Origin: Aphrocallistes beatrix
Taxonomy: Eukaryota > Porifera > Hexactinellida > Sceptrulophora > Aphrocallistidae
Direction of reading: 5' to 3'
DNA: 64,000 nucleotides
Assembly: GCA_963281255.1 (NCBI GenBank)
Contig: OY725494.1
Span: 3,981,934 to 4,045,933, forward strand
Shown here in pieces: positions 39,767-50,313 of the stretch. How positions within the stretch are numbered: the stretch's first letter is position 1; every line of letters starts with the position of its first letter. The notes under the pieces are model-generated. The model ran no database searches. It saw only the letters and a program-made list of their open reading frames with translations, and was not told the DNA's origin. The position numbers and the translations under genes were made by a program.

Positions 39767-40129
39767 TTCAATTGATTGCTGATGGAAAAGAAAATTCTGA
39801 ATTAAGGCAAGATAAATGTATCCAGGGGACGTAGGGGATGTGGCAGCCACACCTGGCCACGCAGTCCAGTGCAATTACTGGGCAGGGGCCGTCTGAAGGG
39901 GGCGGCATTATTTGGTTTGACCAATTTACCCCATTACATCTGCATTAGTGTGCCAATAGGGGGCAATGAGGGTATTTGACCCTCCAAACCTATTTGAAAC
40001 TTCGATCAGTATATAAAGATTATGACTCCTTCGTAGCGCGTAGGCTGGCGGAACCGGAAATTTACTAAATTTTGTTTTATGAAGGAGCTTGTTTTATTGA
40101 AAGAGGAACCCTAGCAGAATATCGTTTCC

Positions 40130-40370
40130 GGATTTTATTCTTGCAGGGATGTATTACAAAAATATAGCTATAACAGATTGGAATGTATTCACTACATGGA
40201 TCACACAGACTGTACCCCACAATTTTCATTACATAACTTAGTTACAGGAAAAGTGGAAAAAATCTTAGGAAGCAGCTTACTGAATTTACCTTTGCTGTTA
40301 GAATAGTATTGTGAATAACATTCTCTGCTCCAACTCATCGCTGAATATATGTATAGGCATAGGGATAAAG
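40130..40370 (-). pseudogene. PSMA2 3' exon fragment (degenerate)
   Basis: 40284-40362 matches the penultimate PSMA2 exon and its donor at 52824-52890 (ACTCATCGCTGAATAT versus GCTCATCGCTGTATCT; ATTGTGAATAACATTCTC versus CATTGTGAATGGCATCCTC). 40225-40285 resembles the last exon. Upstream, CTTGCAGGGATGTATTACAA also occurs at 52490. Frames are broken. It lies on the 3' side of the ART-like pseudogene. Confidence 0.65.
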
Positions 40371-40529
40371 TTTTCTTCCTTTTTTGTAAGTGTGGGAGGG
40401 GGCCTAACTCCATTCCAAACTATCCTGATAGGAAATTTGCTTATCCTTACTATTAAAACTCGATTAATGTTTATTGTAATTTTTAAATCCCGGAAATTTT
40501 AATAGACTGTGTATATTAATATTCTTCAC

Positions 40530-40680
40530 GTGTGATACCTATCATCAAAAAATGATGACTCATCATTCTGTTATGGCGTCATTATTACGCATCAAAAAGT
40601 TGACAAATCTCGTATACTAGGAGCTGCACTAAAAACAGAAAGTAAATAAAACCGGGGTAAAAAAAAATCCGGTAGTTTAA
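40530..40680 (+). repeat. Dispersed repeat end, copy A
   Basis: Shares AATGATGACTCATCATTCTG, TGACAAATCTCGTATACTAG, GAGCTGCACTAAA and a CCGGGGT...ATCCGG hairpin with 42515-42690. Both copies run into the bases that encode the last codons of the ART-like gene (CAACTTATaTCAACTAGTC). Confidence 0.6.
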
Positions 40681-41971
40681 TTATCCCAACAACTTATATC
40701 AACTAGTCTAGCTACTTGATATCCTTCAATGGGATCAGAATCATTGGAAATGAGTTTGAATCCTTGACACTTGTCGAAAAGATATTCTTTTTCAGATGGG
40801 AACTTAGATATCCACGAGACATCGGCTCCAACGCTAAGCATGACTTCATCTTTGCAAGTTTCTTGTTGGAACTTAATTTCCATTAGACATCCATTGGGCT
40901 TATCATCTTCTGATTTCATGAACTTTAGAGCTACTTCCCTATCTGTTGAAGTAGATACGAAAGTCCCATACATAAAGGCATCTGGCAATTGAAAATGTTC
41001 TTGTATTGGCCTATCATTAAACTCTGCAACAAAAGTTTTCGGATCTACGTTTACATCATGTAGCCCATGATATGTAAAATCAGGTTCACACCTAGTATCG
41101 AACTTGTCAAGTTTTATAATCGCTTGAGATAGAATGGAACTCAAGACTGGCCATTTACGATTTGGAAGCTTTGATTTCTCCAAGTCAATACAACTTAATT
41201 CAAACTGTACATCTAATGTAAACTCTCTCCAATACAACATCTCGTCGTGTCTGAGTTCACGATAAACGTCCGTCCCGGTGTAGAGCAATATCGCTAAGAT
41301 TTCTACCAAAGTTAGAGGCATTCCCATCTCTTTATGTCTAGGATGCTCCATTTTCTCTTTCGCTACGTCCCAGAGAGTCTTGGGGGTTTCTTCGAAGACT
41401 GGGGATATTTTTGAAAAAAAGGTACTGAATAATCCAGAGTTCTTCGCTGGCTTATCTTTAGTTTTCGAAATTAAACTATCGTTATTCGGTATCTGCATAA
41501 CCATCAAAACCATTCTCTCTTATTTCTTCCATCAAATATTTCTCATTTAACCTAAGTTCAGGACTGTTTCTAAATTTAATATCTTTGTTTTTTTACATGG
41601 AGTGTCCGATTACAAATAGTCCAACTGTTCTTACGATATTCAACTCGAAGTGGTGCAGAAATGAACTTTTTGCTGTCTAGAGTTTTCTCAATATGTGCGT
41701 TGTCTCTCCTGGATGGATGTTTGTATATCGCACAGTGACACCTGTCATCCAACCTGTAACCGCCTCCGATGAGACGCTGGAAAGCGTAGCACACTTTTCC
41801 GTGACGACATTGTATCATTTCGTGACTGTACATATCGAAATGTTCCAGAGCTTCCTGTGAGTATTCATAGGCTTTGAATTGTGTGAAGTAAGGACAAGAC
41901 TGGTTTTTGGGACATTTGGAGTTATATGGGAGAGTAGATGCTGGTATGTTAGTTGCCATTTCAAATTGCAA
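40677..41971 (-). pseudogene. ADP-ribosyltransferase-like gene, frameshifted copy
   Basis: Paralogue of the intact gene at 50314-51546. The N-terminal zinc-binding-like part (41971-41576) and the C-terminal ART domain (41513-40677) are in different frames. The first break is at an A7 run near 41590 and a second near 41500. The ART part still shows YHGLHDV, GTFVSTSTDREVA and SEKEYLF. It is flanked by PSMA2 exon scraps (40130-40370 and 42166-42226). Probably not producing a full protein, though the 278-codon C-terminal frame is intact. Confidence 0.75.
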
Positions 41972-42165
41972 TTAAAATCAGTTTCATTGATACGAATTGG
42001 TTTGTACATTTTTTATTAAGATTCAACCTATTTATATAGACTTGAGGATATGGTTTGTATCACATTTCATGCACAATGTGTAGTATCATTTACTGAGGAT
42101 CAGTTGATAAGGGATAATACGTCTTTGGAAATTTACCTTAATCGAATAAACACATAATACAAACT

Positions 42166-42226
42166 CACAGAAGGGTCAATCTGCAGCTAGCTTGTGATCA
42201 GAAGAGAAACTAATCTTTCCTTGAGA
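42166..42226 (-). pseudogene. PSMA2 exon scrap beside the ART-like pseudogene
   Basis: AAACTCACAGAAGGGTCAAT and TGTGATCAGAAGAGAAACT correspond to the PSMA2 exon 53290-53371 and its donor. About 18 bp within the exon are missing. Confidence 0.7.
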
Positions 42227-42229
42227 CTG

Positions 42230-43034
42230 TCTACATAGGAATATTCGCACCAAATTTCGCACGTACGTATATGTTTAGTATTTTTTACTACATTTACTGT
42301 ATGTGCTCGAATAGTAGCCGATCCTCGAATAATCCCCCAGGATGGTACTACTTTTTCACAGCAAATTACTTCCTCCAACCATTTACCCAATCACTCAGTT
42401 AAATTCATTGAAAAGCTTCCTATATCTGAAATGTTAATTTTAATCACGAGGCAATGGGGCTGAGACTTTCTAAACTCTTATCAAATAAATTCACGTATGA
42501 TACAACCAACTATCATCAAAAAATGATTACTCATCGGTCTGTTATGACGTCATTATTACGTGTCAAAAAGTGAAAAATTGACAAATCTCGAATATTAGGA
42601 GCTGCACTAAAACAGAAAGTAAATAAAACGGGGTAAGAAAACCCGGTTTCGACTACGTTTCGACTCCCGACAACTTATCTCAACTAGTCAAAAATATAAC
42701 AATCAAAATTCACACCCCTGAAAACCCCATGTCAACCGTTGAAAGCTAGTTTCTAACATATTTTTGAGATTTGTTTACTTTATGTATCTATTGTAAACAA
42801 AAGTAAACAAATTAATTATCATATTTACTCGAAAATATTATATTCGAACATCCACTACATCCACAGTCGCAAAACGAAACGGGCATTAGTCGATCGTGAA
42901 AAAGAAGATCGCCCTGATCGAAACACTTTGGTCTCGATTAAACGAGTTCCAATTAACCGATTCAATTTAGTATTAGCTTCTATGTATGGGAACCATTCCG
43001 TTCCTGGAGACTTGTCCCAATTAAGCGGAGTTGA
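42230..43034. other. Intergenic with dispersed repeats
   Basis: 42515-42690 is a second copy of the 40530-40680 repeat, with the CGGGGTAAGAAAACCCGG hairpin. 42695-42850 is a copy of the GTAAACAAAAGTAAACAAAT block. No gene. Confidence 0.5.
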
Positions 43035-43160
43035 CTGTATATCTTATATATTAAAACGCAATGGTATTTGTTGTTGTTTTGTTTGTCTAGAATTGATTGA
43101 GGAACTGGAAGGTGCTCGAAATGTGAAATTTGGCACACAGGTAAATAATAATGAGTATTA
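43035..43160 (+). repeat. Helitron-like head, diverged copy
   Basis: ATCTTATATATTAAAACGCA, a TTTG-rich run and AGAATTGATTGAGGAACTGG: a diverged version of the head at 12420. Confidence 0.5.
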
Positions 43161-43482
43161 AATAAGCATGCTTTATGTATCCCGCCTATTTTACATCTGA
43201 GAACCAAGCAATTAACAGAAATTTCTCATCATAAATAATTTGAGCATAATGTTAATCAGGCCTGGGGTCAATTACTTTGAAATGTAATATATTACTAGTA
43301 TTACTATTACTTATATTTTTTCCTATTACTACTACTATTACAATTACATTTTGTTTATATGTAATATATTACTATTACTATTAATATTAATATTACTTAT
43401 TACTATTACTATTACAAATTTTTGGACAATTACTAATAAGACTTTGCTATGATTCAGAATATTTGAAGTTTATTATTTTAGT

Positions 43483-44259
43483 CAGGTGGCTTAGTACCAT
43501 TTTTTTATGAAATGGGGACACGCTGGACAAAAGCACCAAATTTTTTTCACGACATCTTTAGATGTAGTACTTTAACTTTTTAATAGGCCCCAAGTTCAAA
43601 TATCATTTTTTCGTGTCAAAATTGTATTTTTAAAATTTTCACTTTCTGCCTCCTTTCCCAAAATTAGGGTGTTTTTAAAAAATATTTAACTTCATTAAAT
43701 CAAATCTAATCATTTATTATTGGTGATATTCTTTATCTACAATGAATTTCCTGCAATTTGATAGGTCACACGAATAGATTCTGACCACTTTTGAGAATGG
43801 AATGTGGTAACATTCCATTGTTGCTATATCGTTGCTATGGTTAAAAATTTAAAAATGTCTGAATACATTCAGGTGGCTTAGCAAAACAACTCTAATTCAT
43901 ACAGTTACAACTACAGAGTTCAGTACATGACCAGTTAGCCTTTTTACAGCCACATCTGGCACCACAACCATTGTTATTCTTGCACCCACACTTTATTAGT
44001 TCAGCGCAAGCTTTGCTAGCAAGAGGTAGAGTTGTCCAAACAGGAGTCCAAGATAGGATTTCGTTGTCCCAACTCCAGCCCCAATCCTCTGGGCTAGGCC
44101 TGTCCTGTTTTGTCAGTTCACTAGTGGTCCAGACACCAGCTTGATATGCTGCACGTTTCGAGTGCTGTAAAAGAGCTGCTTTAGTAGGTGGGATTTTCTC
44201 CATTGTTTTGTTCCCGTGACAGAATAATTCCATCCTTGCTTCATCAACGCTTTCCAGTC
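43483..44259 (-). repeat. Left arm of a 770-bp inverted repeat
   Basis: Starts CAGGTGGCTTAGTACC and is the near-perfect reverse complement of 45425-46191. It encodes (minus, 44233-43892) the same 113-residue Cys-rich protein part as the right arm. Confidence 0.85.
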
Positions 44260-45424
44260 AGATGTTATAGATGAGTCTTTTGCAGATTCCATTCGCTCTA
44301 TAGAAGCTCTTGGCAAAGAGAAGTTCAGGGAGTATCAAAAATCTGTTATTTTGGATCGTACAAAGTCTATTTATGATCCTATTGAAAGGAACTCCCTTAC
44401 ACTTTTCAAAAGGCCAAAACCCAAGCCGAAGACCAAGCAAGCAAAGCAGTTTACAATGCTAAAAGAAGATGTTGCACTCTTCTCGCGACTCTATATTGTG
44501 GCCAAGCACAGAGACTGTGATATGACTTCTTTTTTCAAGCATGAAAATCAGCATTACCCTCCCTCTTTATCTGAACATGGTAAACTGCGATTTGCAAAGA
44601 AATCAGATCTTCTGCACATTCTAGCACAAGAAAGTCAGCAAGATCCTCCAAGTTCATTTGATGTTATAGCATACGATGGTGCTGCTTTAGTACATCTCCT
44701 CCCTCCAAACCAGATTGCCACATTCGAAGAGTATGCAAGCTGTGTCTTCATTGGCAAGTTTCACCACTTACTTTCCATAAATCCTTCCGTTAGGATTTGG
44801 GTAGCCTTTGGGGCAGGAAAAGCATTCACTTACTTCCACATCAATTCTATCTACCATTCTCTGGGAGAGAACAAGTCTTTGGCTCTGCCTGTGTTCCACA
44901 GCTTTTCAGGTTGTGATACGACATCAGGGTTTTTTGGCAAGGGGAAGAAGTTGGCATGGGAAACTTGGAAATGCTATCCTGATGTGACAGAAGCCNNNNN
45001 NNNNNNNNNNNNNNNNNNNNNNNNNNNNNNNNNNNNNNNNNNNNNNNNNNNNNNNNNNNNNNNNNNNNNNNNNNNNNNNNNNNNNNNNNNNNNNNNNNNN
45101 NNNNNNNNNNNNNNNNNNNNNNNNNNNNNNNNNNNNNNNNNNNNNNNNNNNNNNNNNNNNNNNNNNNNNNNNNNNNNNNNNNNNNNNNNNNNNNNTGGGA
45201 GAGAACAAGTCTTTGGCTCTGCCTGTGTTCCACAGCTTTTCAGGTTGTGATACGACATCAGGGTTTTTTGGCAAGGGGAAGAAGTTGGCATGGGAAACTT
45301 GGAAATGCTATCCTGATGTGACAGAAGCCTTTACACACATGGCACTGAATCCTTACGTCCAATTAATCTCAGTACTTTCAAATTTTAGAACGCTTCACAG
45401 TAATTCTTTACAACAAAACCAGCG
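44260..45424 (+). pseudogene. Transposon-type protein of a widespread invertebrate family, interrupted
   Basis: Reading from about 44262 on the plus strand: KRPKPKPKTKQAKQF, MLKEDVALFSRLYIVA, then IAYDGAALVHLL, and FHSFSGCDTTSGFFGKGKK. This pattern recurs in multicopy, probably transposon-derived proteins of corals, Hydra and molluscs. A 200-N gap (44996-45195) interrupts it. If the duplicated sequence at the gap edges is counted once, the frame continues, then needs a frameshift near 45378 to enter the NKTSGLESVDEARMELF segment that leads into the Cys-rich domain. I cannot name the transposon class. Confidence 0.6.
44996..45195. other. Assembly gap of 200 N with duplicated flanks
   Basis: The 134 bases left of the gap (44862-44995) and right of it (45196-45329) are the same sequence, TGGGAGAGAACAAGTCTTTG to GATGTGACAGAAGCC. 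The contig ends therefore overlap, and the gap is probably not real. Confidence 0.9.
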
Positions 45425-46191
45425 GACTGGAAAGCGTTGATGAAGCAAGGATGGAATTATTCTGTCACGGGAACAAAACAATGGAGAAAATCCCACCTAC
45501 TAAAGCAGCTCTTTTACAGCACTCGAAACGTGCAGCATATCAAGCTGGTGTCTGGACCACTAGTGAACTGACAAAACAGGACAGGCCTAGCCCAGAGGAT
45601 TGGGGCTGGAGTTGGGACAACGAAATCCTATCTTGGACTCCTGTTTGGACAACTCTACCTCTTGCTAGCAAAGCTTGCGCTGAACTAATAAAGTGTGGGT
45701 GCAAGAATAACAATGGTTGTGGTGCCAGATGTGGCTGTAAAAAGGCTAACTGGTCATGTACTGAACTCTGTAGTTGTAACTGTATGAATTAGAGTTATTT
45801 TTCTAAGCCACCTGAATGTATTCAGACATTTTTAAATTTTTAACCATAGCAACGATATAGCAACAATGGAATGTTACCACATTCCATTCTCAAAAGTGGT
45901 CAGAATCTATTCGTGTGACCTATCAAATTGCAGGAAATTCATTATAGATAAAGAATATCACCAATAATAAATGATTAGATTTGATTTAATGAAGTTAAAT
46001 ATTTTTTTAAAACACCCTAATTTTGGGAAAGGAGGCAGAAAGTGAAAATTTTAAAAATACAATTTTGACACGAAAAAATGATATTTGAACTTGGGGCCTA
46101 TTAAAAAGTTAAAGTACTACATCTAAAGATGTCGTGAAAAAAATTTGGTGCTTTTGTCCAGCGTGTCCCCATTATTTCACTAAGCCACCTG
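45425..46191 (+). repeat. Right arm of the 770-bp inverted repeat, with Cys-rich domain
   Basis: Encodes (45451-45792) LLQHSKRAAYQAGVW, then WGWSWDNEILSWTPVW, and a CXC/tesmin-like Cys-rich end (CGCKNNNGCGARCGCKKANW then CTELCSCNC). It is the C-terminal part of the family described at 44260. The arm ends CTAAGCCACCTG. Confidence 0.8.
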
Positions 46192-46354
46192 ACTATTTAA
46201 TTGATTATCCCATACAAACAAAATATCTAACCTATCTAACCTAAGCAAATAACTAATTCCACTGAATTTATCATACGTGTGAATTACATTTGATCAAGAT
46301 TAACTTATGAAAAACTTCATCAGACAATGAACATCTATCTGGCTTAAATAATTT

Positions 46355-46570
46355 TCATGCGATGCTAAATAGTCTCTCTACAGGTGCGGATGAGGCTGGG
46401 ACAGATAAATATTGCTGAGCCAATTTAGCTAATGTTGGTAATGCGGTTTGGTGCAAATTCCAATATACCAGAGGATCATCTCCTTCCGAAAGACGGGGGT
46501 GAGATAGATATTTGTCAAGTTTTCCTTTTTCTCCCAGTGTATTAGCTGTCATAAAATTAGAACTGGACAT
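46355..46570 (-). pseudogene. hAT transposase C-terminal dimerisation domain
   Basis: A 71-residue fragment with YLSHPRL, DPLVYWNLH, LPTLAKLAQQYLSVPASSAP and VERLFSIA, the hATC signature of hAT (ZBED-like) transposases. The rest of the transposase is not found inside the element, so this copy cannot move by itself. Confidence 0.9.
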
Positions 46571-46726
46571 AAAGTTTAAAAGTCTACTCCTCTTTGGGTT
46601 TGGAGATTGGGAAGAATTAATATTACATATTACTATTACCCCAGGCCTGATGTTAACTTCCCGTCATAAATAATTTGAGCATAATGTTAATTTCCCGTCA
46701 TAAATAATTTGAGCTTAATGTGAACA

Positions 46727-47153
46727 AGTGCGCTTCGCTTGCTTGCGCTGCGCGGCTGGCGGACACTTTGTGTCCGCCGGAGGCTCCCTTCGGTCGCTTG
46801 GGGTCACAATGGTTAATTATAAGGGAGATAACATCTCTAAATACGTCTGCCCTACTGTTATAATCGATATCGCACGAAAAATCACCAAAATGATCAATTT
46901 TTAAAATTTCGATGAGTAATGATGACGTCATGACAAAGTGATGAGTTATCATTTTTTGATGATAGTTGCATCGTATGTGAGGTATATGAGTTTACAGATT
47001 CGATTAAAATTCAGCCTTCTATCTCTTATAATGGCTGAGTTATGCTCGAATAACTGTATTGCTTAACTTTTAAAAATGTGACAATGACGTCATAATTCCA
47101 TGATGAGTCGACATTTTGTTCTGAGCTCAGAACTTAGTGGAGCCATAACCAAA
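46727..47153 (+). repeat. Helitron-like element ending on the XPF exon
   Basis: GTGCGCTTCGCTTGCTTGCG, the hairpin GGCGGACAC-TTT-GTGTCCGCC, GGCTCCCTTCGGTCGCTTGG, TAATCGATATCGCACGAAAA, ATGATGACGTCATGAC, and finally CAGAACTTAGTGGAGCCATA followed by ACCAAA. The last block matches, reversed, 17638-17690. Best copy of the family in this window. Confidence 0.6.
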
Positions 47154-47409
47154 CAGCTTCACGTGCACCTCCCGGACGTCTGGCTTCACCTGGTCCAGGA
47201 CACCCTTTGCTGACGCATGGAACCTCGGCCAGAGGTAGATATGTCTAGCAGAGAGACATTTCATCACGTGGTCTACTTGAAACATTTCTCCTACGAATGC
47301 CTCTGGATTGTCTGAAAAGCAGTGTATGAAAGCGGTCTTGTTTCGTTCACGGAATAGACGCAATATAAATCCCTCCATTGTCAGTTCTGTGACTTTGTCT
47401 GCGGGAGGC
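47154..47409 (-). pseudogene. Isolated XPF (ERCC4) exon fragment
   Basis: About 85 codons matching the helicase-like half of the XPF endonuclease subunit: GFILRLFRERNK, FSDNPEAF, VMKCLSARHIYLWPRFH and KPDVREVHVKL. XPF with ERCC1 cuts 5' of bubbles in nucleotide excision repair. The piece begins at a good splice acceptor (TTGGTTTAG|G, 47410-47411) and is open throughout. At 47153/47154 it passes without a donor site into repeat sequence (TTTGGTTATGGCTCC). No other XPF exon is in the window. It is either an exon captured by a Helitron-like element or the remains of a gene broken by it. Confidence 0.8.
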
Positions 47410-47494
47410 CTAAACCAACAGAATCAACAGTAATGCCATTATGTGAATAGCAATGCTCTAAGAGAAGTGGCGAAACCAGGATTTTCAGATGGGG

Positions 47495-49750
47495 GTTATA
47501 ACATGTGTTATAGCACCTGTTATAACAGTGTTATAACAGGTGATAATTATAACAGTGATATAGAACACTGTTATAACAGTGATATAACACATGTTATAAC
47601 ACTGTTATATCACGTGATATAACAGGGTTTTATAACAGTGACATAACACATGTTATAACAGGTGTTATAACAGTGATATAACACATGTTATAACACTGTT
47701 ATATCACGTGATATAACAGTGTTATGACACTGTTATATCACGTGATATAACAATGTTATAACAGTGTTATAACAGGTGTTATAACAGTGATATAACACAT
47801 GTTATAACACTGTTATATCACGTGATATAACACTGTTATATCACGTGTTATAACAGTGTTATAACAGGTGTTATAACAGGTGTTATAACAGTGTTATGAC
47901 ACTGTTATAACAGTGTTATGACACTGTTATAACAGTGACATAACACATGTTATAACAGTGTTATATCACGTGATATAACAGTGTTATAGCATGTATTATG
48001 TCACTGTTATAACACCTATTATAACACTTATAACACGTGTTATAACAGTGTTATAACAGGTGTTATAACAGTGATATAACACATGTTATAACAGTGTTAT
48101 AACACGTGTTATAACAGTGATATAACACATGTTATAACAGTGTTATAACACGTGTTATAACAGTGTTATAACAGGTGTTATAACAGTGATATAACACATG
48201 TTATAACACTGTTATATCACGTGATATAACAGTGTTATATCACGTGATATAACAGTGTTATATCACGTGATATAACACTGTTATAACACTGTTATAACAG
48301 TGACATAACACATGTTATAACACTGTTATATCACGTGATATAACACTGTTATATCACGTGTTATAACAGTGTTATAACAGGTGTTATAACAGTGTTATGA
48401 CAATGTTATAACAGTGTTATGACACTGTTATATCACGTGATATAACACTGTTATAACAGTGACATAACACATGTTATAACAGTGTTATATCACGTGATAT
48501 AACAGTGTTATAGCATGTGTTATGTCACTGTTATAACACCTATTATAACACTTATAACACGTGTTATAACAGTGTTATAACAGGTGTTATAACAGTGATA
48601 TAACACATGTTATAACACTGTTATATCACGTGATATAACAGGGTTTTATAACAGTGACATAACACATGTTATAACAGGTGTTATAACAGTGATATAACAC
48701 ATGTTATAACACTGTTATATCACGTGATATAACAGTGTTATGACACTGTTATATCACGTGATATAACAATGTTATAACAGTGTTATAACAGGTGTTATAA
48801 CAGTGATATAACACATGTTATAACACTGTTATATCACGTGATATAACAGTGTTATATCACGTGATATAACACTGTTATAACACTGTTATAACAGTGACAT
48901 AACACATGTTATAACACTGTTATATCACGTGATATAACACTGTTATATCACGTGATATAACACTGTTATATCACGTGTTATAACAGTGTTATAACAGGTG
49001 TTATAACAGGTGTTATAACAGTGTTATGACACTGTTATAACAGTGTTATGACACTGTTATAACAGTGACATAACACATGTTATAACAGTGTTATATCACG
49101 TGATATAACAGTGTTATAGCATGTATTATGTCACTGTTATAACACCTATTATAACACTTATAACACGTGTTATAACAGTGTTATAACAGGTGTTATAACA
49201 GTGATATAACACATGTTATAACAGTGTTATAACACGTGTTATAACAGTGATATAACAGGTGTTATAACAGTGATATAACACATGTTATAACAGTGTTATA
49301 ACACGTGTTATAACACGTGTTATAACAGTGTTATAACAGGTGTTATAACAGTGATATAACACATGTTATAACACTGTTATATCACGTGATATAACAGTGT
49401 TATATCACGTGATATAACAGTGTTATATCACGTGATATAACACTGTTATAACACTGTTATAACAGTGACATAACACATGTTATAACACTGTTATATCACG
49501 TGATATAACACTGTTATATCACGTGTTATAACAGTGTTATAACACGTGTTATAACAGTGATATAACAGGTGTTATAACAGTGATATAACACATGTTATAA
49601 CAGTGTTATAACACGTGTTATAACAGTGATATAACAGGTGTTATAACAGTGATATAACACATGTTATAACAGTGTTATAACACGTGTTATAACAGTGTTA
49701 TAACAGGTGTTATAACAGTGATATAACACATGTTATAACAGTGTTATAAC
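47495..49750. repeat. Palindromic satellite of TTATAA and CACGTG-type units, 2.26 kb
   Basis: Built of 10-12 bp units around GTTATAAC or GATATAAC, joined by ACAGTGT, ACACGTGT, ACATGTGT, ACAGGTGT or TCACGTGA. Nearly every unit is self-complementary. Larger pieces recur: AACAGGGTTTTATAACAGTG at 47621 and 48637 (offset 1,016), and CACCTATTATAACACTTATA three times (about 48012, 48538, 49141). No ORF. The array begins next to GTGGCGAAACCAGGATTTTC, which resembles a hAT terminus. Confidence 0.9.
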
Positions 49751-50310
49751 TTGATTTGAGCATAATGTTAATTTCCCGTCATAAATAATTTGAGCATAAT
49801 GCTAGTTTCTCGTCATAAATAATTTGAGCATAATGCTAATTTCCCGTCATAAATAATTTAAGCATACTTCGAGCATATTTTGAGCATAATTTGAGCATAG
49901 ATTGAGCATAATTTGAGCCAAGGCTGGATTCGGTTAACCGGTTAACCGGCTAACCGCCGTCAATCACGGTTAACGATTAAGAAAATCTTGGATCGGTTAG
50001 CTGATCTGCTTTATTTTCTAAATATATTTTCAGGTATATATGATAAATTATTTGTTTACTTTTGTTTACAATAGATACATAAAGTAAACAAATCTCAAAA
50101 ATATGCTAGAAACTTGCTTTCAATGGTTGACATGGGGTTTTCAGGGGTGTAGATTTCGAATATCATATTTCGATATCAAAATGGAACTATGGTTGTGAAA
50201 AGGAAGGAATTATTACTTCGAAATTCTCGATATGTGTGACTATGGTTAAAAATCTCCCGAATTTTAGAGTAATACGTATATAACAATGAAATTGTGATTC
50301 AAATGAAAAA
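49751..50310. other. Intergenic repeats
   Basis: 49751-49915 is a tandem run of ATAATTTGAGCATAATGCTA-type units, as also seen at 43225 and 46655. 49925-49970 has GGTTAACCGGTTAACCGGCT, a hAT-like palindrome. 50040-50165 is a copy of the GTTTACTTTTGTTTAC block. Confidence 0.5.
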
Positions 50311-50313
50311 TTA

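Larger units (their letters stand above)
43257..46649. mobile_element. hAT transposon with 8-bp target duplication
   Basis: Ends CAGGCCTGGGGTcAATTACT (left) and CAGGCCTGGGGTAATAGTAA (right, inverted). Directly outside are ATGTTAAT (43249-43256) and ATGTTAAC (46650-46657), an 8-bp duplication as expected for hAT. Inside are an ATTACT-rich subterminal zone, a large inverted repeat, and the remnant of a hAT transposase C-terminus (46355-46570, minus). It is inserted in a short tandem array of ATAATTTGAGCATAATGTTA. Confidence 0.85.
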
